Position numbers and translations under genes: made by a program. The notes beneath the pieces are model-generated. The model was not told the origin of the DNA. It made no database searches and saw only the letters and a list, made by a program, of their open reading frames with translations. Positions 25,001 through 35,285 of a stretch of 64,000 nucleotides of DNA are shown piece after piece. Source of the DNA: Yamagishiella unicocca (taxonomy: Eukaryota > Chlorophyta > Chlorophyceae > Chlamydomonadales > Volvocaceae); assembly GCA_003116995.1 (NCBI GenBank), contig BDSL01000002.1, positions 2,006,001 through 2,070,000 of the forward strand. Direction: 5' to 3'. Each line of letters opens with the position of its first letter. Positions within the stretch are counted from its first letter, which is position 1.

Positions 25001-25666
25001 GTAGCACCCATGGTCTCAGAGCCATGTTCCTCCCTTCATAGCGGCTCGCATCGCATAACATCCTGGCTCCCTGTTTTCGCCACAGGTGGACTGGCTGACG
25101 GAGAAGATGCGCGAGCGCGACCACACCGTGTCGGCCACCCACGGTGACATGGACCAGAACACCCGCGACGTGATCATGCGCGAGTTCCGCTCGGGCTCGT
25201 CCCGCGTGCTGATCACCACGGACCTGCTGGCCCGCGGTATCGACGTCCAGCAGGTGTCGCTGGTGATCAACTACGACCTGCCGACGCAGCCGGAGAACTA
25301 CCTGCACCGCATTGGTCGCTCGGGCCGCTTCGGCCGCAAGGGTGTGGCGATCAACTTCGTCACCAAGGTGAGGGTTAAGGTTTTCCGTCGTTCAGGGGCG
25401 AAAGGGTTGCGAGGGACGGGATATAGGCCAGGGTGGTTAGGGTTGGCACTTCAAGGGATGAGCTGCACATATGTGAACGATCAATGAACGACAGAGGCGT
25501 TGGCTGTCGTACGGGTGCTTCAGGGTGGATTGGTTTGGTTTGTAACCGACTCTTTGACGTGTTCTCGTTGCCCACCCAGGACGACGAGCGCATGCTCCAG
25601 GACATCCAGCGGTTTTACAACACCGTGGTTGAGGAGCTGCCCTCGAACGTCGCCGACCTCATCTAA
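22007..25666 (+). CDS. EIF4A: Eukaryotic initiation factor 4A (DEAD-box RNA helicase)
   Basis: The ATP-dependent RNA helicase of the eIF4F cap complex, which unwinds 5' leaders for 40S scanning; cytosolic. Seven exons: 22007-22080, 22158-22264, 22840-23309, 24058-24126, 24359-24517, 25086-25367 and 25580-25666; 1248 nt, 415 aa, the usual eIF4A length. Motifs in order: Q-motif region ([13 protein letters not shown]), Walker [20 protein letters not shown] and TPGR, DEAD ([10 protein letters not shown]), SAT, then in the second RecA lobe [22 protein letters not shown] and [13 protein letters not shown]. The C-terminus VADLI is the eIF4A hallmark and separates it from eIF4A-III-like DEAD proteins, although a relative of eIF4A-III cannot be fully excluded by eye. 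Introns interrupt just before the SAT motif exon. Codon use is strongly G/C-ending, as in highly expressed algal genes. Confidence 0.97.
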
Positions 25667-25984
25667 TCGCCTTTATGCGCTTGCTTTAAGGCCACGGACT
25701 CTTAAGCAAAGCCTGCAGGATGCATCTGGCCCGGAGCGAGCGCGCCGCCGCGCTGCTGCCCCGTTGCTGTTGTGCCGTCTGAGCTTCGAAGTGCTGCACA
25801 CTGTAGTGCTACGCGCCTTCGCTGGGAGAAGGGTGCCTGAGTCCGTGTCGAGACGAGCGGCTTGCGGATGCAGGAGAGAGTTTGCCGTTAGTTAGGCGGC
25901 ATGATTTGTGCGACCGCTATACCCTTGTGCCGCTACATCGTTTTCCCATGGCCCAACTGCTACCCGCTGACCGTGTTGCGTTCA

Positions 25985-25989
25985 TGTAA
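25985..25989 (+). promoter_or_regulatory. TGTAA polyadenylation signal of eIF4A
   Basis: TGTAA 319 bases after the eIF4A stop, a normal length for an algal 3' untranslated region. Confidence 0.6.
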
Positions 25990-26797
25990 GGACCACCGTC
26001 CCACCATCCCGGCTCGCATCTCACATATTTTCGGCAATGGTATCAAATCTGAAACAGTCCATACACAATGCACTAGGGCAAATACAAGCTTGTTACAGAG
26101 ACAGTCTCCATCCAGAAGCAGCATGCTGCTTTTTCCTGGCCGCACAGTTTACCGGAAGAACACTAAACGATCGGCCGTCGTAGAGTAGTGTCAGTCGCAC
26201 ACGGGCTGAAGCATCAAGCAGGGTTGAGGGAACAATCGCAATAGATAGAGTTGCGACAGGCCTCAAGAGCTAGGACAATTTACGGTCAGTACAGTGTGTG
26301 TCATGGCATGCACGACGGAGGTTGCTATGGTCGCTAACGCGTCCTCACCCCCACCCATGAGCTCCAGCTCGTCCCAGCACGTCCGTCAGGGTCCGTCCAT
26401 GGCACTTCCTGCAGACGACTGCGAGCATCTGCAGGTCCCCGCACACCCGTGCCACCTTGCGATGTAAATGCCATGGCAACATGCCGCTCCTCAAAATACG
26501 GGCGTCGAGTGCTACGTATATGTCTTACGTCCAGCCCTATCCATCGTCATCGCGAACGTGCCCCCGCATGCACAGCATACACTGCATGATTGCCGTATTT
26601 CATGTCCTTCGCTTGGTTCGCGAACCAAACCTTCTTTCCATTCCGCATTTAGAGTTGATACGTAGACATCAACATTAGTGTTGGCACGTAAGATTGACAG
26701 CGTCCTGCAAGCAGAAAGTTTATTTGAATTCGATCCGCCGGGTGTGAGGCCGTGCCAGCTTAGCTTCAACATACGGAAAACTCTCCTTCGATAGCGA
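25990..26797. other. Short intergenic stretch
   Basis: Contains the presumed promoter and leader of the following Tudor-like gene. No other gene seen. Confidence 0.5.
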
Positions 26798-29098
26798 ATG
26801 TCCGAGCCTGCGTTGCCTTGGGCCAATGGGGCCGATGAGGCGGTGGAGAAGGGCGAAGCGCAGCCCAGCGACAAGGAGGCAAATGAAGTAATTGAAAACG
26901 ACAACGAAAAATCGCTTACGCTAGATGCGGCCGGCATAGCCTGTGGTGGACGTGTCGAGGTAGGGCCTAGTTCAATTTCTTGCACAGGCTCTCAGTTTCG
27001 CCCATTTCGGCCTTGCACTATAACTCTTCGCGGATGACGCATATTTGCAGGTTAAATGGCAAGTCGAACAGGACGAGGGCGAGGCTTATTCGCGGGTATG
27101 TGCTGTGTCTCTGGCATCGGAGGGCGTCGAGTTCGGCGCCCGCTCTGCCTTTACGACGTTGGCTTACTCGCAGTGGTGGGGTGCTACCGTCGTGGGGCCC
27201 AGCACACAGCAAGATGCGGAGCGCCCCGGTGCGCCTGTGTACGAGCTAGCGTAAGTGCTGGACAGCCTCCGCAGCCAGCATCCATCGGTGTGCCCCTAAC
27301 GCCGGGCTGCCCTCCTGCACCCACTCATAACTTAATCCGGCGACCCAAATCCCGATATGGCAGGTACGACGCCCATGACAACTTCGAGCAGGAGCACAGC
27401 CACGTAATCTTTACCTCCGAACGTGAGTGTGCTTGACATGAGACCGCGATTTTATGGCAATTAAAGCCCGTCCCTCAAGCGCGCTGGGCGCCTTTGCCTC
27501 GGGCCCTCCGTCCTCACCAACCCTGATTTGCGCTTTTGCTGCGCTGCTGCTGACACGTTGAACGCGGCAGATACACTACACCAGCTGGACCAGGCGGAGC
27601 AGCTGACGTGGCGACGGGAAGGCGACGAATGGGAGGATGACGAGGACGAGGTGCGGCATCCTACTAGTGCCCGCCTGAAGGAGGCAGGCGCACATGGCTT
27701 TGTTTGGCTGCACATGGAGCCACAGCTAGGATCGTGTAGCTCGCGAATACAGCACGATGCTCCTGTCACATTCGCGCTCGAAAGATATACGAATGAACGA
27801 TTTGTAGCTGGTGGCCACAACCGAGGACGGGCCACGCCGTTGGTCCATCGGCTGCTCTGGGCAGGTCTTCGCATTCATCGCGCCCTTTGCCCCAGGATAA
27901 GGCCCTCCTGAGCACGGCCGCTCCCTGGCACTGTCTGGCGCAGGAGGACGCGGCGGGGGGCGACGAGGCGGCCGACGGCGAGGCGGTGGTCACGATGGAC
28001 GACCTCAAGCAAATGGTGCAGCACGAGAAGTGGGTGGCGGTGGGGGGAGGGCGACGATTGGCACGTGGTTTGTGATGTGGTACTGGCGGCACCCATGTCC
28101 GCCGATTGATTGCATAGTTGCAGCCCATTCCAGACAGGGCTGTTGAGCCCGGATTGGAATCTGCTCGGCATGGGGTGCAGGGAGCGCCGCACCGCACCCC
28201 AAACCACAGCCGCTAGGTGCCAGTCCACAGCGTCCTCATTCGCTTTCGTGGTCGGCGGATGTTTGCTCGGTTAGGTCCGAAAGTTATCAAGGGCAGTGGC
28301 GCCGCACCGGCCAGTACCCAGGCGCATGAGTGGCCCCAAGGCTGTGAGAGCCTTCTGGTTGGCGTTGCCGCCATACATGCGTGGCCGTAGTCGCGCTGTC
28401 CTGCTGGCCACAATCAGCATCCGGCCGACATGTGCGAACGGCTGTTGCTGCGTCCGCATGACTATGCGAGTAGGTCTGGTGATCCTGATTCTGACGACCC
28501 CCTGTCGTATCCCTGTCCGTACAGGGAGTTGCTGGGCGGCAAAACCCTAGAAGAGGCTGAGTGCGAGGTGCTGGGGTCGTTGGAGCCAAGCAGGCGCATC
28601 GCGGTGGCCGCCGGCTTCCGGGACTTTGCCGACAACCTAATGTGGGTGTGCGGCTGCGCGCTGGTTGTGGGGCGGTTGTGGCTGGGGGGCATTGGCGGGA
28701 GGGCTTGTCAACGCGTTGTAGGCAACTGCTCCTTCAAGTACCAGCCCACAGTTCCTCACACCTTTCGCTGTCATCTGTCTGCCCGTCGACCATGCGCCTC
28801 GCCCCTATATTTGCTGAGAGAAGGCGATGCCAGGCCTCCATTGATGTATTTGCCGACGGAAGGCGATGCCAGGCCTCCATTGACATTGTACGCTGCCACG
28901 CTGCCGTATCTTCCGTTTGGGGACGTGTCACAAAACTGTGCAGAGTTTAGCGTGGCTAACTTTTGCCGCCCTCCCACTCCTCACAGGTCCTTCCTCCACG
29001 CGAAGGTGGCGGCGAGCGAGGGCGGTGAGGTGACGGTGACAGAGGAGCACGTGCGTGCGTTCATGGAGACGATGAACAAGAAGCCCCGCACCCGCTAA
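26798..29098 (+). CDS. Tudor-like domain protein, 284 aa, function unknown
   Basis: Eight exons: 26798-26959, 27051-27095, 27174-27250, 27364-27422, 27571-27650, 27944-28039, 28418-28641 and 28987-29098; 855 nt, 284 aa plus stop. After an acidic N-terminus, residues about 55-130 read like a Tudor/agenet-type barrel: VKWQVEQDEGEAYSRWWGAT opens it, then PVYELAYDAHDNFEQEHSHV and LTWRREGDEW. Paired aromatics (WW) and the acidic FE.E turn resemble methyl-lysine/arginine readers such as SGF29. The remainder is helical (VTMDDLKQMVQHE; TLEEAECEVLGSLEPSRRI) and ends in basic NKKPRTR. I do not know the family. The donor of the sixth exon (GTGGGG at 28040) was chosen because it alone keeps frame with the next exon. 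A nuclear adaptor role is inference. Confidence 0.75.
28800..28890. repeat. Short direct duplication in an intron of the Tudor-like gene
   Basis: gaaggcgatgccaggcctcc + attga occurs twice, about 40 bases apart, in the last intron. Confidence 0.7.
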
Positions 29099-30367
29099 GG
29101 GATAAGTGCAGCGCAGCGGCACGGAGTGCTGTCGCTTTAAGGAGACAAAATGGCCCGTGCTTTGTGTTGAGACGTGGTGACTATGGGCCGGCGGAATCAG
29201 ATTTGGCGGGCGCGGGAATGTACACGGATTTGGGGGCTGTGGTAACGAGTTCAATGCACAAGGCGCGGCTACAAGGCGCCGCGAGAGACAGACTGGATGA
29301 TGCCTGGTGGCCATGACAAAACACGTTACCTTTCCACAATAGGTGTTGGTCTTGAAGTCAGGACGCGGATCGCTTCGCGAGTTACCTAGGCGCGTCGGCA
29401 AACGGTGGCCGTAACCACATGGATGTAGAACGTACCGTCTTTTGGGACTCAATTGGTGATGTTGGCGCTGCATTGTGCATGGTTGACCTTCGCAGTTTCA
29501 ATGCCGACAGGTTATGTCTAGGTTGTCAGTCGCCGTATGTCGAGGCATTCCGAGTATGATTAAAAATGTTGCAGCGGTTGCAGAAGCCAATCTAGAAGTG
29601 GCACGCAGGATCCTAACCATTTTCCGAGTAAGTACACATTGCAGCTCGCATTACGGTGAGCCTAGCCCCTGAACTACCGATGAGGCCGCAACCCGTGAGC
29701 GCCATGACCAGCCTCAACACGTAGGGCCTTGACGGCACCTGCGAGCACCCAAGAGCCTCAGACCGTCGGGAACCGCCTCAGACGGCTCAAGCCTTCGTAA
29801 TGCCCTGTTCCGAGCCGCCCTCTCAGCCGATCGTCCAACTGCCTGATCTCCTCGTCCTAGAAGCGGTTGGGAGCGGTTCTCGGATAGCCCAACTCCACAG
29901 AGATCCACACGGCCTGCTGCGACCCAGCAGCGTCACAGCAACTTCGTCGTGACATCTATCTCTTCGAGACGCTGGCACGGACCCAATTAGCACCACGTCA
30001 GGTGACCGATCAGCAGCTTCTAGTAGTAGCTGTTCAAGTGAGCTCCAGACCATAAGGTATAGCCATCGGCGTAGCGTTTTGTGTTTTACGGTTGCCAAGG
30101 CTGAGCCACGCAGCCACCCCGCCACGGCCCCAAGGAACAGAACCACGCTGAGGCGCGACTCCGGTTCCGGCCCACTACCGGCCCAAGTACGCGTCTGCTC
30201 CGCGCAAGTTGCCTGCATACGAGGATTTGCTCCTGCCAGGACTGTGTCGCGACAGTCGCTAGTCCTCGCGCCTGGCCGACAGCAGCTGCTAGCTGGCAAG
30301 TGGCGCCGTTGATCGGTCCGCGTCGTCGCTAGCCTCTTCCAGCGGGTACGGCCTTTCCTTTGCTCCG
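29099..30367. other. Intergenic stretch with a repeat relic
   Basis: Holds the 3' end of the Tudor-like gene and the promoter of the MYND-CS gene. A diverged minus-strand copy of the dispersed repeat lies at 30,034-30,078. No gene recognised. Confidence 0.5.
30034..30078 (-). mobile_element. Diverged end of dispersed repeat (copy F)
   Basis: On the minus strand it reads cgccgatggctataccttat, then ggtctggagctcact, matching the consensus gcccgatggctctacctttt / ggtctggagcccact with several changes and without the ACAAC tail. Confidence 0.45.
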
Positions 30368-33230
30368 ATGGCGGCATCCCGCTTCGAAGAAGAGGAGCCG
30401 GTGCTCAAAGAGTGCGGTGAGCGCGGGCCGCCAGCCTGCGCTTGGTCGGTTCAGCATATTCCACCTCTCCCTGCCTCGCTCCCAGACCAAACCTAGTTCA
30501 TCTCTTGTTGCAACCTCCCTCGCTCCCTCACTCCTTGACCTCCCTCACGCTCCACCAGCCAACTGCGGCGCCTCGGAGGAGCTCCTGCGCTGCAGCCGCT
30601 GCCGTGCGGAATGGTTCTGCTCACTTGCATGCCACAAGGTACAACACAATGCCCGGCGCCTTATGCGACATCGGCCTGTCGGCTCACGCAGCAGCATACA
30701 TGCATGGTTGCCACGGTAGAGCTGTGCGGGACAGTCGGCTAGGGCCGGCGGAAGGTGCCGCACCTGCGCCGCGCCACCGCAACCACCATCGCCCTTGCCG
30801 TCTACTGCGCCAGGCAACAGGTCCTCGAGACACCTAACTCAGCAACCCATACGGTACCATGCTGTCACCAGGCGTACTGGCCCTTCCACCGGCAGAGCTG
30901 CAAACGGAATGAGTTCGCAGATACCGTCGAGGACGGAGACCCTCGGTTCGCCTCGTGGTTGCGGCGCCACGGCAAGCAGGCCGTGCTGGGCGACGGTAGG
31001 CGGGCTCGCGGGTGGTGGGTCAATGGGGCAGGGCATTACTGGCGACGTAGATACACGACCCACACTGGAGCCCAGTGTAACAATTACAACGACGACCCAC
31101 ACGGCCCACGCTGCCACCTCCTTGAAGGTCAAGGAAGTCCAGGAGGAGTTGTGAGCTCGATCCCACTACACTTCACCTTAAAGCCTTCGCGGACAGGATG
31201 CAACAGCGGAAGCACCCGAGTCGGTGTTCGGACTTGCTGGCTCGGTCGTTGACGGCCTACGCTATTACGATACTCGTTGGACTGCCGCGCCGTACCGTGG
31301 TTCGGGGCTGACGCACGCCGGGGCATACACGACGTGACGTGGCGATGAACGAACGTACGGGGCCCAACGGCGCCCCGCCGCAGGCGAGGTGGAGCGGCTG
31401 GAGAGAGCTGGCCGGGCGGTCAGTGGGCCGAGCCGCGAGGACGTCATGCAATCCATGTACGGCAGGCTGGATCCAAAACCCGAAGGTACCGGACCCGGGT
31501 AGCTGCACTAACGGACCCCCCGGGTGGCGTTCCTGTTTGTTGTCGCTGGTGCTATGCGGAACCAGTCGGCGGATTCAGCGTGTAGATGCCGACACTCGGG
31601 AGTGCGCCACTGTTCAGGGCTGGCGTACACTGGAGCCTCGTGTCCTAGGAAGGCGTTTAACTTGCCGGTCGGCGGCTGGGTGCTTTGGTAATCGGGAACA
31701 CGTCCATTCTTTTGCGCCGGCGCAGAGCCCAAGTACAGCTCGGACGAACGGAGGCGAGTGCAGGAGCGCGAGCGGGAGGAGGCGCTCCAGGTGAGTCACG
31801 TGCCGCCCTCCCTGGACCCGCTGGTGCACGGTGGCACCACCCGGGGATTCCGTGTGTTCCGATGCCATGCAAGGGGCGATGGCATCGCCGCGATGCTGGT
31901 TCAGGCCTCATGAGAGAGGGAGCATCACCACAACCAACCGGCGGCGCGGTTCGTGATGCTCTGTGGCCGGTCGCGTCACACGGCCTGTTGCCACGGAACA
32001 GCACGGACTGGATGCGGCACCATTTCGCGCGGCACCACGGCGCCATCCCACGGCGTCCCTCGCCCACGCACCCGCTGCATCCACAGGCCCGCCTGATGAG
32101 CCGCCAGGACCAGGCGTGGTCAGCCATCATCATCCAGCCGGGTATGGGCATGGAGTGCGCCAGGTATGTGCCAATCAGGTCGGAGTAGGTGGTTCCGCCT
32201 TCCACGTGTTGCCTTCCATGGATGTTCCAGGTACAAGTGGCTCCAGAACCAGTCCCACGTGTACATCTACGTGCGGCTGACGGCGGCCGTCCCTGCCAAC
32301 CGTCTGCGTGTGGATCTGGGCCCGATGTCGCTGTCAGTGGCGCTGGGAGCCGGGGAGCAGCCGCTTCTGGCGGGCAAGCTTTACGGCGCCATCAAGGCTG
32401 AGCACAGCACGTGGTTCGCCGGTGAGACCAGGTCGCTATTTGGGACTGAGGTGCGAGGCACTGCTCACTAGTATGGCTGCCGGAAACCAGGCATGGGAGT
32501 ATCACGCGCACGAGCTTTCCGAGGTCCTAACTCGCGCCCTCCCATCACCCAAACAAACCCCCACCAGACGACGGCTTGCTGCACGTGCAGCTGCTGAAGG
32601 TGTGTCGCCGCGGCCACTACCCCCCGGGGACCACCAACGCTGACACCTGGTGGCGCTCGCTGTGGGCGCACTGCCCGCCGCAGGAGACCATGGAGAGGGA
32701 ACATCCGCCTACCCGCTACTACTGGTGGGTCGGCGGGTCGGTTGGTCGGTTGTTCGGTTGTTCGGTTGTTCGGTTGTTCGGTTGGTCGGTTGGTCGGTAG
32801 GTCGGTGGGTTGGTAGGTCAGCCATTGCGCCACCCACATGGATTGCGTAGCAGCCGCGTTGGTGTCTGTGGGTCGGCCATTGCGCCATCCGTAAGTGCAT
32901 AAACGCGGCGCATGGTGAGGCGCACCTGCCCAGCTGGGTCGTCGGATGGGGTGTCTCCCCTTTCCTCCTCCTCCTCCGCAGCCAGCTAGCCGGTCTCTAG
33001 TACCTAGCCCGCCAGCAGCAAGACGGGTGACTCCAGGCTCCCCTGACTGCTCATTGGCACTCCGGCGTGCACGACGCAGGTCTGACTATGAGGAGGCGGA
33101 CCTGCCGCCGCAGCTGCCGGCAGCGCCGCGAGCTGCCAAGAAGCAGCCGGCAGGCGGCACGGCCCAGCCCCGCCGGCTGCGGGAGGCCACCGTGGGATCC
33201 CCGTCCCGCAGCTCCCAGCAGGAGCCTTGA
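30368..33230 (+). CDS. MYND zinc finger + CS (NudC/p23-like) domain protein
   Basis: Nine exons: 30368-30416, 30559-30638, 30872-30995, 31384-31485, 31726-31790, 32087-32163, 32231-32421, 32568-32724 and 33080-33230; 996 nt, 331 aa. A full MYND finger sits at the very N-terminus: C16, C19, C28, C31, C37, C41, H49, C53. Residues about 88-140 form a charged helix/coiled coil (YSSDERRRVQEREREEAL). Residues about 146-250 are a CS domain of the NudC kind: YKWLQNQSHVYIYVRL, LRVDLGPMSLSVAL, LLAGKLYGAIKAEHSTWF, DGLLHVQLLKV, TWWRSLW. The tail is basic and disordered. CS domains of this class act as Hsp90 or dynein co-chaperones; MYND binds proline-rich partners. The combination suggests a client-specific co-chaperone, which is inference. 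An exon-like piece near 31,130 was skipped because including it breaks frame. Confidence 0.88.
31064..31096 (+). mobile_element. 3' end of dispersed repeat inside an intron (copy G)
   Basis: ctggagcccagtgtaacaat followed by TACAACGACGAC, in the third intron of the MYND-CS gene. It matches the repeat's terminal 30 bases. Confidence 0.45.
32735..32820. repeat. Minisatellite in the last intron of the MYND-CS gene
   Basis: Irregular tandem array of cggttgtt / cggttggt units directly after the donor at 32,725. Confidence 0.85.
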
Positions 33231-34554
33231 TGACCGCCGTGCGCAAGGACACGGCGACGAGCCCTGACCATACGTGCAAAGGTGTTCTTTTGAGGGGGGA
33301 AGCACAGGGCAAGATTACGGTTGAGGGAATGCGATTTGCGGACCGAGCGGCCACGCGGCGGGTTGGGTCGGCCACGTACGCGTGGGATACCGGAATAGTG
33401 TGAAGGGCAGCTCGTGTGCCGTTAAATATGGTGAGAGAGATGCGTATAATGCAAGCAATAGCTAGGCATGGGTACGAATGTGCGTTTGGAGTCATTGACG
33501 GTGTACGGATGGCGCTGGTTGTGCAGGTGGAGTCTTGGCGTTTGAGAACCCGGCCATGAATCCAAACATGCCAGTGGTGCAGATTGGTTCGAGGCGTCGT
33601 CCCGTTGTCCAAACCAAGGAATCATCCAGCCTTTAGTACTTTTCTCCGTTATACATAGGCTAAGATCTGCTGTTGCAATAGCGGTCTGCGGACCATCAAA
33701 GCGGTGGATAATTGGTATGCGTTACATGTTATCACAAATACGAGGTGCTGGCTCCGCAGACGTACGGCAGCCGCCGTCCTCCCGATCAGCGAACATCCTG
33801 ACACACACATTATGAGCACGCAGCCTCCTGCGATTAAGCAACCAGCAGCCACTCTGCAGAAGCGCACAAGGCACTCAACCCGCTCGCGTGAAGCCTGCGT
33901 GTAGTCTTAACACTTAATTATGTCAAAAATGTCGAAACGTAAAAAGATGGCACCGGGACACATGACACCGTGCTGCTCGTCCACACCTGCACACCACCGA
34001 GGCATGCTCTATAGGACAAAAAGCTGAAGATGAGGGAGGGAGAGAGAAAAAGGGCCTCAGCCCGTGTACGTGCGGTCTCACCTTGTCCAGCGACCACTTT
34101 GCGGAGAATTGCCCCTCGGGAACAAGAGAAAGATCACCGCGGCCACAGCACCACAGAAACGTGGGGGCAGCGTAATTACGCACTACTCCGCCCTACCATC
34201 CTGCAAGATAAATATGAATGCCGTGATGGCGGGCTTATCCGCAGTCCTGCTTGACTGACGCTACTAAGGGGTATACAGCTAGCACCCCTGGCAGCCGACT
34301 CGATTGGGGCGCGAAGAAGCTCACAAAGGATAAGGACTTCCAGTTCCTGGGGAAATTAACTCCAGGCAGGGGAAAGCCGTTAAGGAAAAGGACGATAGGT
34401 CGCGTGAGGGACAGTGTCCCGGGGCATAAGGGCGCTCCACAAATCGTGAAAACGCATGCATTAAAAAGTCCCATTTGACAACCACGTACCAGTCGTTAAA
34501 AAGGAAGATGTGTCCCTACTTAACCGTCACACCCAGTACCCAGCCGCATCCAGC

Positions 34555-34985
34555 TGCAGAGGACTGCCGCAACCACTTGCAGCCCAAACGATACCTAATA
34601 CATCAATTATCACGCGAGAGGCCTAATCACTTGCAACCACCTGCAGCCATGACGAGGCACGCGCGGCCACCTGCAACCACTTTTAGCCATGTGCGGCCAC
34701 CTGCAACCACCTTCCTGCAACCATATCCGGCCACCTGCAACCATTGCAGCCATGTACGGCCACCTGCAACCACCTGCAACCGTGTACGGCCATCTGCAAC
34801 CATTTACGGCCATCTGCACCCACCTGAGCCGCCTGCAATTAATCCAGAAGCCTATTTAAAACCCTAAAGCCACGTGCGGCGCCTGAGGCAACCTGCAACC
34901 ACCTGCCAACCACTTGCAACATATGAACACCTGCAACCACCTGTAGACGCCTGCGTATACCTGCAACGACCTGCACCCGCCAGCA
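34555..34985. repeat. Degenerate CACCTGCAACCA minisatellite
   Basis: Units such as ggccacctgcaacca and ccatgtacggccacctgcaa repeat about every 12-24 bases with many point changes. The array is densest at 34,625-34,830. Confidence 0.85.
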
Positions 34986-35140
34986 ATCACTGGCCAGCAG
35001 CAACCTGCAATATCCTGCTTGGTAGCTTTGGCGTTATCACGTCATCGTGCTTCCGTGTGATCGAGGGTCGCGTGTTCAGCACAACAGCCCCAAACCAAAC
35101 CCACCTTCATGCCAGGCGGACCTGCACAACAGCATCACCG

Positions 35141-35163
35141 CTCCTAAACCCTAAACCCTACCC
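35141..35163. repeat. Interstitial telomere-like repeat
   Basis: ctcctaaaccctaaacccta followed by ccc: about two and a half units of CCCTAAA, the complement of the plant-type TTTAGGG telomere repeat. C. reinhardtii uses TTTTAGGG, so this hints at a relative with the seven-base unit, but so short a run is weak evidence. Confidence 0.6.
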
Positions 35164-35285
35164 TTCGGATGGCGAAACGCAGGCTAAATCTGACCAACAA
35201 TCGTGCCTCCTAGAAGTTCTGTAACGAAAGCTCTGAATTTGAATAACTAATTCCGCAGCTCGATGGCCAGCAACGGAATCCTGGC

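Larger units (their letters stand above)
33231..35285. other. Convergent intergenic stretch with satellite-like DNA
   Basis: The flanking genes converge here, so both 3' ends lie within it. The right half carries a long array of CACCTGCAACCA-like units and a telomere-like repeat, listed separately. No coding segment recognised. Confidence 0.55.

Noticed and set aside
31120..31150. Exon-like piece (VKEVQEE with a GTGAGC donor) in the MYND-CS gene
   Set aside because: Including it breaks phase; direct joining of 30,995 to 31,384 keeps frame (phase 1 to 1).
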